A DNA stretch of 64,000 nt from JACKII01 sp041687435 (GCA_041687435.1 JAWLBX010000006.1:62001-126000), one strand, 5' to 3'; counted from the stretch's first letter, positions 52,401 to 60,093 are shown. Translations and numbers: made by a program. The notes: generated by a model not told the origin, from the sequence alone.

Positions 52401-52663
52401 GCCAGGACGCTGTTTCGCGCGATTTCAAGCGACGAAGCCTCAGCCGCGATTTTGGTGGCAAGTTTTACAATCGGCCTGGATGGCAGATTTGCCTCGACAA
52501 ATTGGGTTGAAATATTCAATTTATGATTGTGGTTTGGTCGGGAGGAAGCCGCGCCAAGAAGGTTTCCTTCGCAGGGTAACCCCTCCTGCTCCTCACCGGA
52601 TGGGAGGGGGATCCCTCCGTCCCAATCACCAAGTACCGACGCAAACGATCCCAGGCCATCCAT
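49451..52663 (-). CDS. cas9: Type II-C-like CRISPR-associated endonuclease Cas9 (orphan)
   Basis: 1070 residues from ATG 52663. Catalytic residues are all present: RuvC-I aspartate in LALDIGSASCGFAL (residue 90), RuvC-II glutamate in RIHIETAEDLA (538), HNH in VDHILPRM with asparagines 634 and 643, and RuvC-III DPRHHALDAIVLAA (753/756). The arginine-rich bridge helix spans about 122-155. Family hallmarks HIAKRRGGD and GTCPFLPDRRRG are also there. RuvC-I normally starts within 20 residues of the N-terminus, so a later start such as TTG 52519 (1022 residues) is likely; neither has a clear ribosome site. No cas1, cas2 or array flanks it; neighbours are hemW and a DUF350 gene. A terminator for the opposing RNA lies inside its last codons. 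Confidence 0.93.
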   Translation of the reverse strand: MDGLGSFASVLGDWDGGIPLPSGEEQEGLPCEGNLLGAASSRPNHNHKLNISTQFVEANLPSRPIVKLATKIAAEASSLEIARNSVLALDIGSASCGFALLQDDRIVFSGTRLFAPAALGHKNQSRQRHRRQVRATRVRLRRHRQRRAALRRLLISSGLPDPLAATQRADPHAWRAEGLDRLLLPEQWSSALYHIAKRRGGDASAGGDAGARSDLAGYRTVGELLAKDATYDSQKRNRSGSYLSAFPAALYQDEVTLLFAAQRAAGNPSASRVFEAAYKECAFAARGHSDGEARVGTCPFLPDRRRGARHAPSVERYRFLDTLTKLKVTVGPEIRRLTADELAVADARFGTIPSVTFNDLRAWLGWDASVRPIREVADNADLVTSAGAAAGTCALRHVLGLPLHGQAEAEPGRIDAIMSILTFRNTAARIQDGLRSLNLPLETVERLLQAYQSGVFASLKGAASLSAAAAAAMAPHLARGALFHDAAIAAGLDPLARENAILHTLQNPCVIRAVRESLRQVQAVMQEFGYRPERIHIETAEDLAASGQRRTEIAAARASAARRWESAKVALAGMMPVANIRSQHLERYLLWQEQQGRCIYSDEPISIRQLLDGGVIQVDHILPRMRSGDNGWRNRVVCFARDNQEKGERTPFEWRGSDAAWWAQFQARVKASRLPSQKRRNLLMRFFAEREGQVLKRNLNDTRYAARCVLSALRGFYPGGQHQRHLVTRPGHLTAFLRRAWGLHKNRNDPRHHALDAIVLAAAGPKTIGALHRALGNGHGGTVALPLPWPEFRADVARALADSVPSRSELRRARGQAHGMTVRRAKAASSGGGAQLYERRPVWKLRLSDLERMPDPEANLPTIQRLRDWIEAGKPADALPISPSGAQIRRVRLLVSGSTGIPREGLAVRGGVAAFGEIVRLDVYWREGRYFPVPVNRTDIANRNLPPSKAIIPGALRDEWQELGDRYTFCFSVYHGSFVEVTTQRGGTKSSFVRSFDIYKAQFFLTPMHNSADIFKVGVRGALSICKHVVDRMGRLTPVYREALSWRGKTVARSDLIALPQEKTSLREAA
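49459..49479 (+). terminator. Intrinsic terminator of the cas9-adjacent RNA, inside the cas9 3' end
   Basis: CCTCCC, loop TTA, GGGAGG, then TTTTTTC on the plus strand only. It overlaps the last coding residues of cas9 (stop at 49451-49453, opposite strand), so the RNA's 3' end is antisense to the end of the cas9 message. A second CCTCCC at 49437-49442 could compete for the GGGAGG arm. Confidence 0.85.
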
Positions 52664-52767
52664 CGCAAATCATTTCGTTTTCTGATTATGTCTCAGCCGG
52701 TCCCGATCATTTTTACCGGGTTGCAACTGTCAGTGATGCTCAACCATAACGCGGGAAAAATAAGTTA

Positions 52768-52796
52768 TAAAACCTATAATGGCAAAATTTTGTCAA
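52768..52796 (-). promoter_or_regulatory. Candidate cas9 promoter
   Basis: On the minus strand a perfect TTGACA (52796-52791) is followed by T-rich -10-like hexamers, TTTTAT at 18 bp or TATAAC at 21 bp, giving a leader of roughly 100 nt to ATG 52663. The 404-bp gap 52664-53067 is otherwise AT-rich with no coding signal I trust, and I saw no CRISPR repeat in it. Confidence 0.4.
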
Positions 52797-53067
52797 ATGC
52801 GACTAATTTGCCTCACGGCACCGCAGACGCACTCTCTCATGAGGTAAAACAACCATCAGTTATCCCCGCTGAGCCGCCATACATCGCATGCTGCAAACCG
52901 ATCCGATTTTTGGCCTGGCTTGCGCCCCGGTTGATCGGGATCTGGGCAAGCCGGATGAATTTTGCGATCCAAAGACAAACAGGCATGCTAGGCATGGCCT
53001 GATACCAATGTTTATGGCAAGGGCGCCGCCAACCAGCGTCCAACCGGACAGTAAAGGATTGAACCCC

Positions 53068-53481
53068 ATGGAATTTTCCGTAGCAGCCTCCGTCGCCGGA
53101 CTGCCGAATTTCCTGATTTATCTGGGTGCCGCACTGATCCTAACGGTCATCTATGGGGTGATTTATGGGTTGGTGACTGCACACAACGAGCTGACATTGA
53201 TCCGCCAGAACAATGCCGCGGCAGCCATTGCATTCAGCGGCAGCCTGTTGGGTTTCGTCATACCGCTAGCCAGCGCCATCGCGAATTCGGTCAGCCTGGA
53301 GGATTGCGTGATCTGGGGCATGCTGGCGTTGATCGTGCAGGTGCTAACCTATTTCGCGCTGCGGCTCGGCGTCGACCGCCTGTCCGACCGCATTGCCCGC
53401 GGTGAGATCGGCGCCGGCACATGGCTTGGGGCCGGATCGCTGGCGGCCGGCGTGCTCAATGCCGCGTGCATGACCTATTAG
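53068..53481 (+). CDS. DUF350 family membrane protein (YjfL-like)
   Basis: 137 residues with four hydrophobic segments. The DUF350 pattern shows in NFLIYLGAALILTVIYGVIYG, the HNELTLIRQNNAAAAIAFSGSLLGFVIPLASAI stretch (core NNAAAAIAFSGSLLGF), and a final GVLNAACMTY. Function unknown; in other bacteria it is found beside DUF1190 and glutathionylspermidine-synthetase-like genes. ATG 53068 has AAAGGA upstream. The next gene is a DUF1190 protein. Confidence 0.9.
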   Translation: MEFSVAASVAGLPNFLIYLGAALILTVIYGVIYGLVTAHNELTLIRQNNAAAAIAFSGSLLGFVIPLASAIANSVSLEDCVIWGMLALIVQVLTYFALRLGVDRLSDRIARGEIGAGTWLGAGSLAAGVLNAACMTY

Positions 53482-53532
53482 GCTGCTTTATATACAAGTC
53501 CTGGCCGCTCACCCGAAGGAAGGCTTCTGCTG

Positions 53533-54066
53533 ATGAAACGCTCCAAAGCCGTCGCGCTCAGCCTCATGAGCGTCAGCGCCATTCTGCTGCAATCCTGCGA
53601 CGATCCCGCGGTGGAGGCGGACCTGTATCGCGACGTGCAAAACTGCCTGGACACTGGCGATTTGACCCGCGAACAATGCGTGCAACTGCACGATGCGGCA
53701 CTGGCCAACCACATGCAGACCGCCCCGCGCTTCGAAAGCCGCGAGGAATGCTATGCCGCCTTCGGCAGGGAGCAGTGCGAGCAGCAACAAACTGCGGGAA
53801 GCGGCGGCAGTGGCATATGGATGCCGCTCATGATGGGTTTCATGGCCTCCCGCATGCTTGATGGCGTAAGCGGCCGTCAGAGCGCACCGCTCTACCGCAC
53901 ATCCAACAGCCCGGATACATTGCGCACCGGGCGCGGCCACCCAGTCGGAAGCAGCTTCGGCACCAGGACCACGCTGCCGGAATGGGCGTCCAAGCCAGCC
54001 CGCACCCGCACCCAATCGGTCAGCCGCGGCGGCTTCGGCTCGCGCTCTTACGGTTTCGGCGGATAG
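53533..54066 (+). CDS. DUF1190 family protein (YgiB/YjfM-like), probable lipoprotein
   Basis: 177 residues. The N-terminus MKRSKAVALSLMSVSAILLQSCDD has a lipoprotein-like signal ending at a cysteine. DUF1190 features follow: Y-x-x-V-x-x-C in LYRDVQNCLDTG, E-Q-C, R-F-x-S-R-x-E-C-Y-A-A-F-G with EQC, and a serine/glycine/arginine-rich tail (SRGGFGSRSYGFGG). It follows the DUF350 gene by 51 bp. The usual third member, an ATP-grasp YgiC-like enzyme, is not next. Confidence 0.85.
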   Translation: MKRSKAVALSLMSVSAILLQSCDDPAVEADLYRDVQNCLDTGDLTREQCVQLHDAALANHMQTAPRFESREECYAAFGREQCEQQQTAGSGGSGIWMPLMMGFMASRMLDGVSGRQSAPLYRTSNSPDTLRTGRGHPVGSSFGTRTTLPEWASKPARTRTQSVSRGGFGSRSYGFGG

Positions 54067-54156
54067 GCGGCCGGCCGGTTTCGGTCTCGCAACTGCCGGA
54101 CCTTGTTGTATAAGCGGAAACAAGAAACTCACACCGATTGCCTGAGGAGCAAGCCC

Positions 54157-55794
54157 ATGGATGGCGGACAGGCCCTGGTCCGGACTCTGATCGAATATGG
54201 CGTGGACACGGCGTTTTCCGTGCCCGGGGAGAGCTATCTGCCGATCCTGCGGGCGATCCAGAACTCCAGCAACGCAATCAAATTGATCACGCCACGGCAT
54301 GAATCCGGGGTGACATTCGCGGCGGAGGCCTTCGGCAAGCTGGCTGGACGGCCTGCCGCGGGCTTTGTCAGCCGCGGACCGGGGGCCACCAATGCCTCCA
54401 TCGGCGTGCACACGGCCTCCCAGGACTCAACACCGCTTCTGCTGTTCATCGGCCACGTTCCCACCGCAACCAAAGGGCGGGAGGCGTTTCAGGAGGTCGA
54501 CTATCACCAGATGTTTGGCAAAATCGCCAAGGCGGTGCTGGAGCCGGAATCGAGCGCCCAGATCCCGGAGGTCGTAGCCCGCGCTGTCACTTTGACCACA
54601 GCCGGGCGGCCCGGTCCTGTGGTCGTCGTCATGCCGAAGGATATCATCGAGGGAGACGCAGGCGATACCGCCCTGCCGGCACTTCGTCCCCGCGCCCGCG
54701 CCGGCATGGCGCCGGGTGACGTGACGGAAGCCGCGGCGTTGATCAACAGGGCCAGGAAGCCGGTCCTGATTGCCGGCGAGATGATCGCTATCGACGACGC
54801 CACGCCGGCCCTCGTCGCCTTTGCCGAGGCAAGCGGCGTGGCCGTCGCTGCTGCCTACCGCCGGCAGGACACCTTTCCGAACGAGCATGCCGCCTATTTC
54901 GGCCATTTGGAAATCAACCGCGTCGCTTTCCAGCGCGAGGCATTCGAAGAAGCCGACCTGATCATCGCCATGGGTTGCCGACTCGACGGCATCTCCACAC
55001 AGGAATTCACCATTCCCCGCGCCGATCAGCCTCTCATTCATGTGTTTCCGGACCGAGAGGTTCTGGCTCGCGGCTCTGCTGAGGTCGCAAGTGCGGCGGA
55101 TGTCATTCCGTCATTGCAGGCTTTGACCGAGGCGGTGGCAGCGCCATCGCCGGAACGGCTGGCATGGCGGGATGGCCTGCACGCAGCATTTGACGCCTTT
55201 GCCCGCCCGGGCTCGATCCAAATTCACGGCCAGGTCGATCTGGCCGCCTGCGTTGCTGAAATGCAGAGTCAGGTACCGGATGACGCCGTGATCCTTTGCG
55301 ACAGCGGCACATTTGCCCGCTGGGTGCATCGGTACTACAGGTTCAACCGCCCGCACACCCAGGCGGGACCGATGTCTGGCGCGATGGGCTATGCGGCACC
55401 CGGCGGCATTGGTGCAGCATTGGCCAAGCCGAACGCGCCGGCCGTGGCCTTTGTTGGCGATGGCGGTTTCCTGATGAGCGGGCAGGAGCTGGTGACCGCA
55501 GTGCAGCACGGCCTCAACCTGATTTGCATTCTCTGCGACAACGGCGCCTGGGGCTCGATCATGGTCTCGCAGCAGCGGCGCTATGGTGAGGAAGGCGTGC
55601 ACGGCACCCGCCTGAAAAGCCCAGATTTCGCCAAGGTCGCCGAGGGGTATGGCATGCCGGCCTTCCGCATCGAACGGACCGCGGATTTTGGCGCTGCGTT
55701 CGCCAAGGCGCTAGCCGCCGATGGGCCGGCGCTTCTGCATTTGATTCTGGATGAACGGGATATCAGCCCTTTCACCGACGAGGTTAGTGTATAA
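54157..55794 (+). CDS. Thiamine pyrophosphate-dependent enzyme, acetolactate synthase-like
   Basis: 545 residues in the three-domain TPP enzyme layout. The N-terminal PYR domain has FSVPGESYLPILRAI and the catalytic glutamate in TPRHESGVTFAAE; a middle domain (about 190-325) follows; the C-terminal PP domain has the TPP motif GDGGFLMSGQELVTAVQHGLN ending with a CDN. It is not clearly acetolactate synthase; an oxalyl-CoA decarboxylase, sulfoacetaldehyde or benzoylformate-type role is possible. ATG 54157 has GAGGAG 10 nt upstream. Confidence 0.88.
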   Translation: MDGGQALVRTLIEYGVDTAFSVPGESYLPILRAIQNSSNAIKLITPRHESGVTFAAEAFGKLAGRPAAGFVSRGPGATNASIGVHTASQDSTPLLLFIGHVPTATKGREAFQEVDYHQMFGKIAKAVLEPESSAQIPEVVARAVTLTTAGRPGPVVVVMPKDIIEGDAGDTALPALRPRARAGMAPGDVTEAAALINRARKPVLIAGEMIAIDDATPALVAFAEASGVAVAAAYRRQDTFPNEHAAYFGHLEINRVAFQREAFEEADLIIAMGCRLDGISTQEFTIPRADQPLIHVFPDREVLARGSAEVASAADVIPSLQALTEAVAAPSPERLAWRDGLHAAFDAFARPGSIQIHGQVDLAACVAEMQSQVPDDAVILCDSGTFARWVHRYYRFNRPHTQAGPMSGAMGYAAPGGIGAALAKPNAPAVAFVGDGGFLMSGQELVTAVQHGLNLICILCDNGAWGSIMVSQQRRYGEEGVHGTRLKSPDFAKVAEGYGMPAFRIERTADFGAAFAKALAADGPALLHLILDERDISPFTDEVSV

Positions 55795-55844
55795 TAATTC
55801 TAAAAACCCCATGATCCTTGGGATGCACGAGAGAGGATTCCAAA

Positions 55845-56319
55845 ATGAGCATGCCGATCGACATCGGCATTTCCGATACAGACCGCAAAGCCATCGCCGA
55901 CCGGCTGTCGTGCCTGCTGGCGGACAGCTACACACTGTATCTCAAAACCCACAACTTCCACTGGAACGTGGAAGGCCCAATGTTCAACAGCCTGCACCTG
56001 ATGTTCGAGGGGCAATATACAGAGCTCGGCGCAGCGGTCGATGAGATCGCCGAGCGGATCCGCTCACTGGGGCATCCAGCGCCGGGCAGCTACAGAGCAT
56101 TTGCCGGGCTGACCTCAATTGAAGAGGCCGCAGACGAAGTGGCAGCCGATGAAATCGGTCAGGCAACTGGCACGCGACCATGAAACCGTGGCGAAAACCG
56201 CACGCCAAGTGTTCCCGCTCTGCGACAAGGCTGGCGATGAACCCACCGCAGACCTGCTGACCCAGCGCATGCAATTGCACGAGAAAACGGCATGGATGCT
56301 GCGCGCGATGACAGCCTGA
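55845..56319 (+). pseudogene. dps: Dps/ferritin-like DNA protection protein, broken by a one-base insertion
   Basis: The first 100 or so residues match Dps: LADSYTLYLKTHNFHWNVEG, then FEGQYTELGAAVDEIAERIR (ferroxidase H, D and E). The frame then runs into GQATGTRP and stops at 56181-56183. Shifting one frame at about 56155 restores the Dps C-terminus: VRQLARDHETVAKTARQVFP and DEPTADLLTQRMQLHEKTAWML. Removing one base there (GAAATCGGTC to GAAATGGTC) gives a 157-residue protein, the normal Dps length. Either a recent frameshift or a sequence error. The start has GAGAGGA upstream. Confidence 0.85.
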
Positions 56320-56354
56320 CCGCCTGCCTCTACATCTGAACGCAAGTAGACTCT

Positions 56355-56391
56355 AGCCCGGTTGGTCGTTAATTGCCGCCGGGCTTTGTCT
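56355..56391 (+). terminator. Probable terminator after dps
   Basis: AGCCCGG and CCGGGCT pair across a 17-nt loop and are followed by TTTGTCTTATTT, 36 bp after the dps stop. Confidence 0.6.
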
Positions 56392-56735
56392 TATTTCGCA
56401 AGGGCATAGCACGAATATTTCCAGCCCAGCCAAATGGCTTGCTGGCGGCTGCGGCACGCACCGTAAACATAGAAATCGTTCAGGCCCGCGACGAAGGCGA
56501 GCCCGCCGGGCGCAACCTCCGTCTCGCAGCCATCGGGGCAATTGCTGCGGTTGCGCCATGCAAACCGCAGGAACTCGCCACACCGATTGTGAACAATCGT
56601 GCCGGAAGCATTCAGCTCCAGGCACGCAATAGGGTTGGAAACGATTGTTACCTTGCCCTTCTCTGGCATTGTCGCCGCGGCATTCAGCCAGACCAGCGCG
56701 GCCACCCCTGCAAGAGCCAATCCTTTTCCGACCAT
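56391..56735 (-). CDS. Small secreted protein, unknown function
   Basis: 114 residues with a signal peptide (1 to about 22, ending NAAAT). The mature protein has six cysteines (ACLELN, NRCGEF, SNCPDGC, GACRSR, YSCYAL) and several aromatic residues, suggesting a small disulfide-stabilised periplasmic or exported domain. No family recognised. It is single and convergent with dps. Confidence 0.65.
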   Translation of the reverse strand: MVGKGLALAGVAALVWLNAAATMPEKGKVTIVSNPIACLELNASGTIVHNRCGEFLRFAWRNRSNCPDGCETEVAPGGLAFVAGLNDFYVYGACRSRQQAIWLGWKYSCYALAK

Positions 56736-56815
56736 GACGGCGATCCTCCCGCAGACGAAGGAGCATGCCGACCACCTCCGTAGAAGGAGATTAGTCCCGA
56801 TTTTTTAACAATGAG

Positions 56816-57622
56816 TTATTCGGGCTGAACCACCACGGACCGATAGGCGTGCCAGGTTGCGTGGCCAATCAGCGGAAACGCCACGATCAGGCCGACGAAC
56901 ATGGTCGCCATGCCCAGAACCATGAGTGCCGCGATCAGGCCCGCCCACAACAGCATCGCCCGCGGATTTTGGGTCAACGCCTTGATGCTGGTGGCGATGG
57001 CGGTGAAAAAATCGCTCTGCCTATGCATCAATAACGGCACACTGACTGCCGAAAGGGCAAAGGCGACAATGGCAAGCACCGCGCCAACAGCAGTGCCAAC
57101 GACCAGCAGGCCGACGCCATGCTGCGTCAACAGCAGTGTCGACGGCAGTTCCGAGAGCGGCGGAAATTCTGCATGGCCGAAAAACAGGGCGAACAGCATC
57201 ATCGCCAGCCTGACCCAGAACAAAAACAGCAGCATCAGCGTCCCGCCCAGATAGGCAAGCTGCATCGGCGATGCCGTCCGCACGAACGCCACCCCGGAAA
57301 AAGTCACTGGCTCATCTGCGGTAATCCGGCGGCTCGCCTCATACAGGCCGACTGCCAGAATTGGGCCCAGCAGCAGGAAACCGGCTGCCAGCGTGACGAT
57401 GATCGCCTGTCCACCCTGCATGAACAGGCCGACCAGCAAGGCCAGTGCCGCAATGGCGAACACTGCCCCATAGGTCAGCGAAATGGGCCAGACCCGCCAC
57501 ATATCGCGCCAGCCACCAGCCAGCCACTCCCAGGGAGCGTCAAACGGTATGTCGCGAACAGGCAGCCCTGCGCTGCCGGCAGCGGGGGTCGCACGCGTCG
57601 GTGTTTGGACTCGTTCTTGCAT
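56816..57622 (-). CDS. DUF2189 family integral membrane protein
   Basis: 268 residues with six hydrophobic segments. The N-terminal PVRDIPFDAPWEWLAGGWRDMWRVWPISLTYG (key part APWEWLAGGWRDMW) and the GPILAVGLYEASRR turn are typical of DUF2189, predicted inner-membrane proteins often linked to cytochrome oxidase or respiration genes. ATG 57622 is preferred because AGGAGG lies 7 nt upstream; a longer frame to 57640 does not have it. Function unknown. Confidence 0.88.
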   Translation of the reverse strand: MQERVQTPTRATPAAGSAGLPVRDIPFDAPWEWLAGGWRDMWRVWPISLTYGAVFAIAALALLVGLFMQGGQAIIVTLAAGFLLLGPILAVGLYEASRRITADEPVTFSGVAFVRTASPMQLAYLGGTLMLLFLFWVRLAMMLFALFFGHAEFPPLSELPSTLLLTQHGVGLLVVGTAVGAVLAIVAFALSAVSVPLLMHRQSDFFTAIATSIKALTQNPRAMLLWAGLIAALMVLGMATMFVGLIVAFPLIGHATWHAYRSVVVQPE

Positions 57623-57689
57623 GGCATTGCCTCCTGGCATGGCGGCTGGACTCCGCCTACTGTAGCACCATACCGAGTGGGAGACACCG

Positions 57690-57884
57690 ATGATTGACCG
57701 AGATCAAATGGAAGCTTGGCTGACCGAATGCCAAGCCTATCCTGGCGGAGCGGAAGGTGCGAACCGAGCCGTGCGCATGCTGGAACGCGCCAAAACCAGC
57801 CTCGAACAACTCGCGCCCGGCTCCATGTTCGACACCGAACCCGCACAGATAAACGTGGTGATGGAGGCGCTGAGCAATGACTAA
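57690..57884 (+). CDS. Small protein upstream of and overlapping an amidase; possible AtzG/GatC-like partner
   Basis: 64 residues, helical and acidic, ending GSMFDTEPAQINVVMEALSND. Its stop overlaps the amidase start by 8 bases, so the two are translationally coupled. Small helical proteins encoded just before amidase-signature enzymes, such as AtzG (for AtzE) and GatC (for GatA), wrap the amidase and stabilise it; the F-D-T-E-P-A ending is reminiscent. The assignment rests on context and size, not on a clear motif match. Confidence 0.55.
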   Translation: MIDRDQMEAWLTECQAYPGGAEGANRAVRMLERAKTSLEQLAPGSMFDTEPAQINVVMEALSND

Positions 57885-59304
57885 GGCCAGCGATCCCACC
57901 CTTTGGACTTTGGTCCAAGCCGCAGATGCCGTTGCCGCGGGCGAGATTTCTTCGCGCGAACTGACCGAGACCTGTCTTGCCCGAATCGAAACTTGGCAAC
58001 CGGCCATTAACGCCTTCATCCATCTGGAAGCCGACCTGGCATTGCAAATGGCCGATGCCACCGATGCCGCACGCGCCCAGGGCGCGCCGCTTGGACCACT
58101 GGCTGGCGTGCCGCTTGCACACAAGGACATGTTCTACCGCACCGGCATGCTGGCCACCTGCGGCTCGAAAATCCGCAAGGACTTTCGGCCGGATTATTCG
58201 GCCACAGTGATGGACCGGCTGGATGCTGCCGGCGCGCTCTATCTGGGCGGCCTGAACATGTCGGAATTTGCGCTCGGGCCGACCGGCCACAATGACCACT
58301 GGGGCCATTGCCGTAACCCTTGGAACCCGGCACATATTACCGGCGGCTCGTCAAGCGGTTCGGGGGCGGCCACCGCGGCGCGTCTGATATTCGGGGCACT
58401 TGGCTCCGACACTGGCGGCAGCGTCCGTTTGCCGGCAGGCGCGAACGGGCTCGTCGGCCTGAAGCCGACCGCGGGCCGCGTCAGCCGCTACGGCGCGATG
58501 GGCCTGTCTTTCACGCACGACAATATCGGCCCGCTCACCCGCACCGTGCGCGATAACGCACGGATGTTTGCCGCAATTGCCGGCGCCGACCCAAACGATG
58601 GTACCTGTAGCACACGGCCGTTGCCGGATTACGAGGCAACCTGCCTGAACCCGGATATCAAGGGCCTGCGCATCGGCGTGCCGGAAACCTATTATCGCGC
58701 ATCGCTAGACCCTGCCATCGGCGCATTGATGGATGCCTCGCTGAAAGTCTTTGCGGAACTGGGCGCCATCATCAAACCGGTGGCAATTCCCAACCCGGAG
58801 GCCAACACTGACTTGGCCAACCTCATCACCGCCAGTGAGAGCGCCACCCTGCACGCCCATTGGCTGCGCACGCGTCCGCAGGATTACGGTCCGCAGCCAC
58901 GGGCACGGGTGGAAGCCGGCTTCGCGGTCAGCGCGACCGACTACCTGACATCTCTCCAATTGCGCCCGCGCATCGTGCGGGAATTCTGTGAGGCTGCCTT
59001 CGCCGAATGCGACGTGCTGCATGCACCGACGTTCGACATGGAAATCCCGACGATTGCAGAAACCGACGTTGGCGACCGGCAAGGCTTTGCCGCCGTCATC
59101 GCCGGCATCAGCCGCTGCACCCGGCCGATGAATTACCTGTCATTGCCGGCACTAAGCGTGCCCGCCGGCTTCAGCCCGAACGGCCTGCCTGGCTCGTTGC
59201 AGTTGATCAGCCGGCCCTATGCGGAGGCGATGCTCTACCGCGCTGCCGCCGCATACGAGGCCGCCACCGACTTTGCCACCAAAACCCCAGAGTTACCGCA
59301 ATGA
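57877..59304 (+). CDS. Amidase signature family amidase
   Basis: 475 residues. The Ser-cisSer-Lys triad is visible: lysine in GVPLAHKDMFYRTG (residue about 84), the GGSSSGSGAATAARL serine segment (about 155-165), and SDTGGSVRLPA with the nucleophile serine. The rest fits GatA-like amidases. It hydrolyses an amide; with the small partner it may act like AtzE. It is overlapped by the small gene before it and overlaps the crotonase after it. Confidence 0.93.
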   Translation: MTKASDPTLWTLVQAADAVAAGEISSRELTETCLARIETWQPAINAFIHLEADLALQMADATDAARAQGAPLGPLAGVPLAHKDMFYRTGMLATCGSKIRKDFRPDYSATVMDRLDAAGALYLGGLNMSEFALGPTGHNDHWGHCRNPWNPAHITGGSSSGSGAATAARLIFGALGSDTGGSVRLPAGANGLVGLKPTAGRVSRYGAMGLSFTHDNIGPLTRTVRDNARMFAAIAGADPNDGTCSTRPLPDYEATCLNPDIKGLRIGVPETYYRASLDPAIGALMDASLKVFAELGAIIKPVAIPNPEANTDLANLITASESATLHAHWLRTRPQDYGPQPRARVEAGFAVSATDYLTSLQLRPRIVREFCEAAFAECDVLHAPTFDMEIPTIAETDVGDRQGFAAVIAGISRCTRPMNYLSLPALSVPAGFSPNGLPGSLQLISRPYAEAMLYRAAAAYEAATDFATKTPELPQ

Positions 59305-60062
59305 CCGAAACCGTCAAAGTGGAGATGCAGGGCGAAATCGCCCTGCTGATCTTGAACCGACCGGATAACCTGAACGCCCTGACGCAGGAATTGGCACGCG
59401 GCATCGCCGACACGCTCATCGCGCTGGATAACGATCCCGCCGTCAAGGGTATCGTGCTGACCGGCGCCGGCGAGCGTGCCTTCTGCGCCGGTGTCGATTT
59501 AATGGAGGCCCGCAATGTGCAACCGCACGAGGTCGAGGATTGGTTCGGGGCAGTCTGCAATGTTTACAAACAGATTCTGCTAACGGAAAAACCGGTGATC
59601 GCAGCGCTGAACGGCGTCGCCACCGGCGGCGGCTTCCAGATCGCGCTGGTAAGCGACCTGCGCGTCGCCCATCCCGGCAGCCGCGTCGGCCAGCCGGAGG
59701 TCAATGCCGGTATTCCCAGCGTTATGGGCAGCTATTGGATAAGCCTGAATCTACCCTGGTCACTGAATCAGGAGCTTTCCATGACCGGCCGAATGATGGA
59801 GGCGGATGAGGCCGAGCGTTTCGGTCTGTTCAATCGGGTGGTGCCGAAGGGGGAGGTGATCCCGACCGCCTGTGGGCTCGCAGAAGTGCTGGCGGGCAAG
59901 CTACCTACCGCCTTTGCCCGCACCAAAAAGCGCTTCCGCGAGGTGGCTTTGAAAGGCTTTGAGGAGGCATTCCGCGCCGGCGTTCTGGGTCAGCAGGAAG
60001 CGTTCGCCAGGGGCGAACCGCAAGGCTTCATCGACGCTTTCCTGGCGAAAAAGAAAGGGTAA
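59301..60062 (+). CDS. Enoyl-CoA hydratase/isomerase family protein
   Basis: 253 residues with the crotonase pattern: LLILNRPDNLNALTQEL, GAGERAFCAGVDLMEA (first oxyanion loop), AALNGVATGGGFQIALVSDLRVA (second), and QPEVNAGIPSVMGSYW. The usual catalytic glutamates are partly present (PEVNAG). Start ATG 59301 overlaps the amidase stop by 4 bases. The operon small protein-amidase-crotonase suggests breakdown of an amide followed by CoA-ester steps. Confidence 0.9.
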   Translation: MTETVKVEMQGEIALLILNRPDNLNALTQELARGIADTLIALDNDPAVKGIVLTGAGERAFCAGVDLMEARNVQPHEVEDWFGAVCNVYKQILLTEKPVIAALNGVATGGGFQIALVSDLRVAHPGSRVGQPEVNAGIPSVMGSYWISLNLPWSLNQELSMTGRMMEADEAERFGLFNRVVPKGEVIPTACGLAEVLAGKLPTAFARTKKRFREVALKGFEEAFRAGVLGQQEAFARGEPQGFIDAFLAKKKG

Positions 60063-60093
60063 ACTGGGCAGGGTTGCAAAGGATGGATGGTCG

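Noticed and set aside
52688..53002. 104-residue rightward open frame upstream of the DUF350 gene
   Set aside because: Lies in the AT-rich gap over the likely cas9 promoter, has no ribosome site or recognisable feature.
49185..53067. CRISPR array next to cas9
   Set aside because: I looked for evenly spaced 30-40 nt repeats on both sides and found none; a single degenerate repeat cannot be excluded by eye.
56119..56319. Separate 66-residue gene after dps
   Set aside because: Its sequence from about residue 14 is the missing C-terminus of Dps in a shifted frame.
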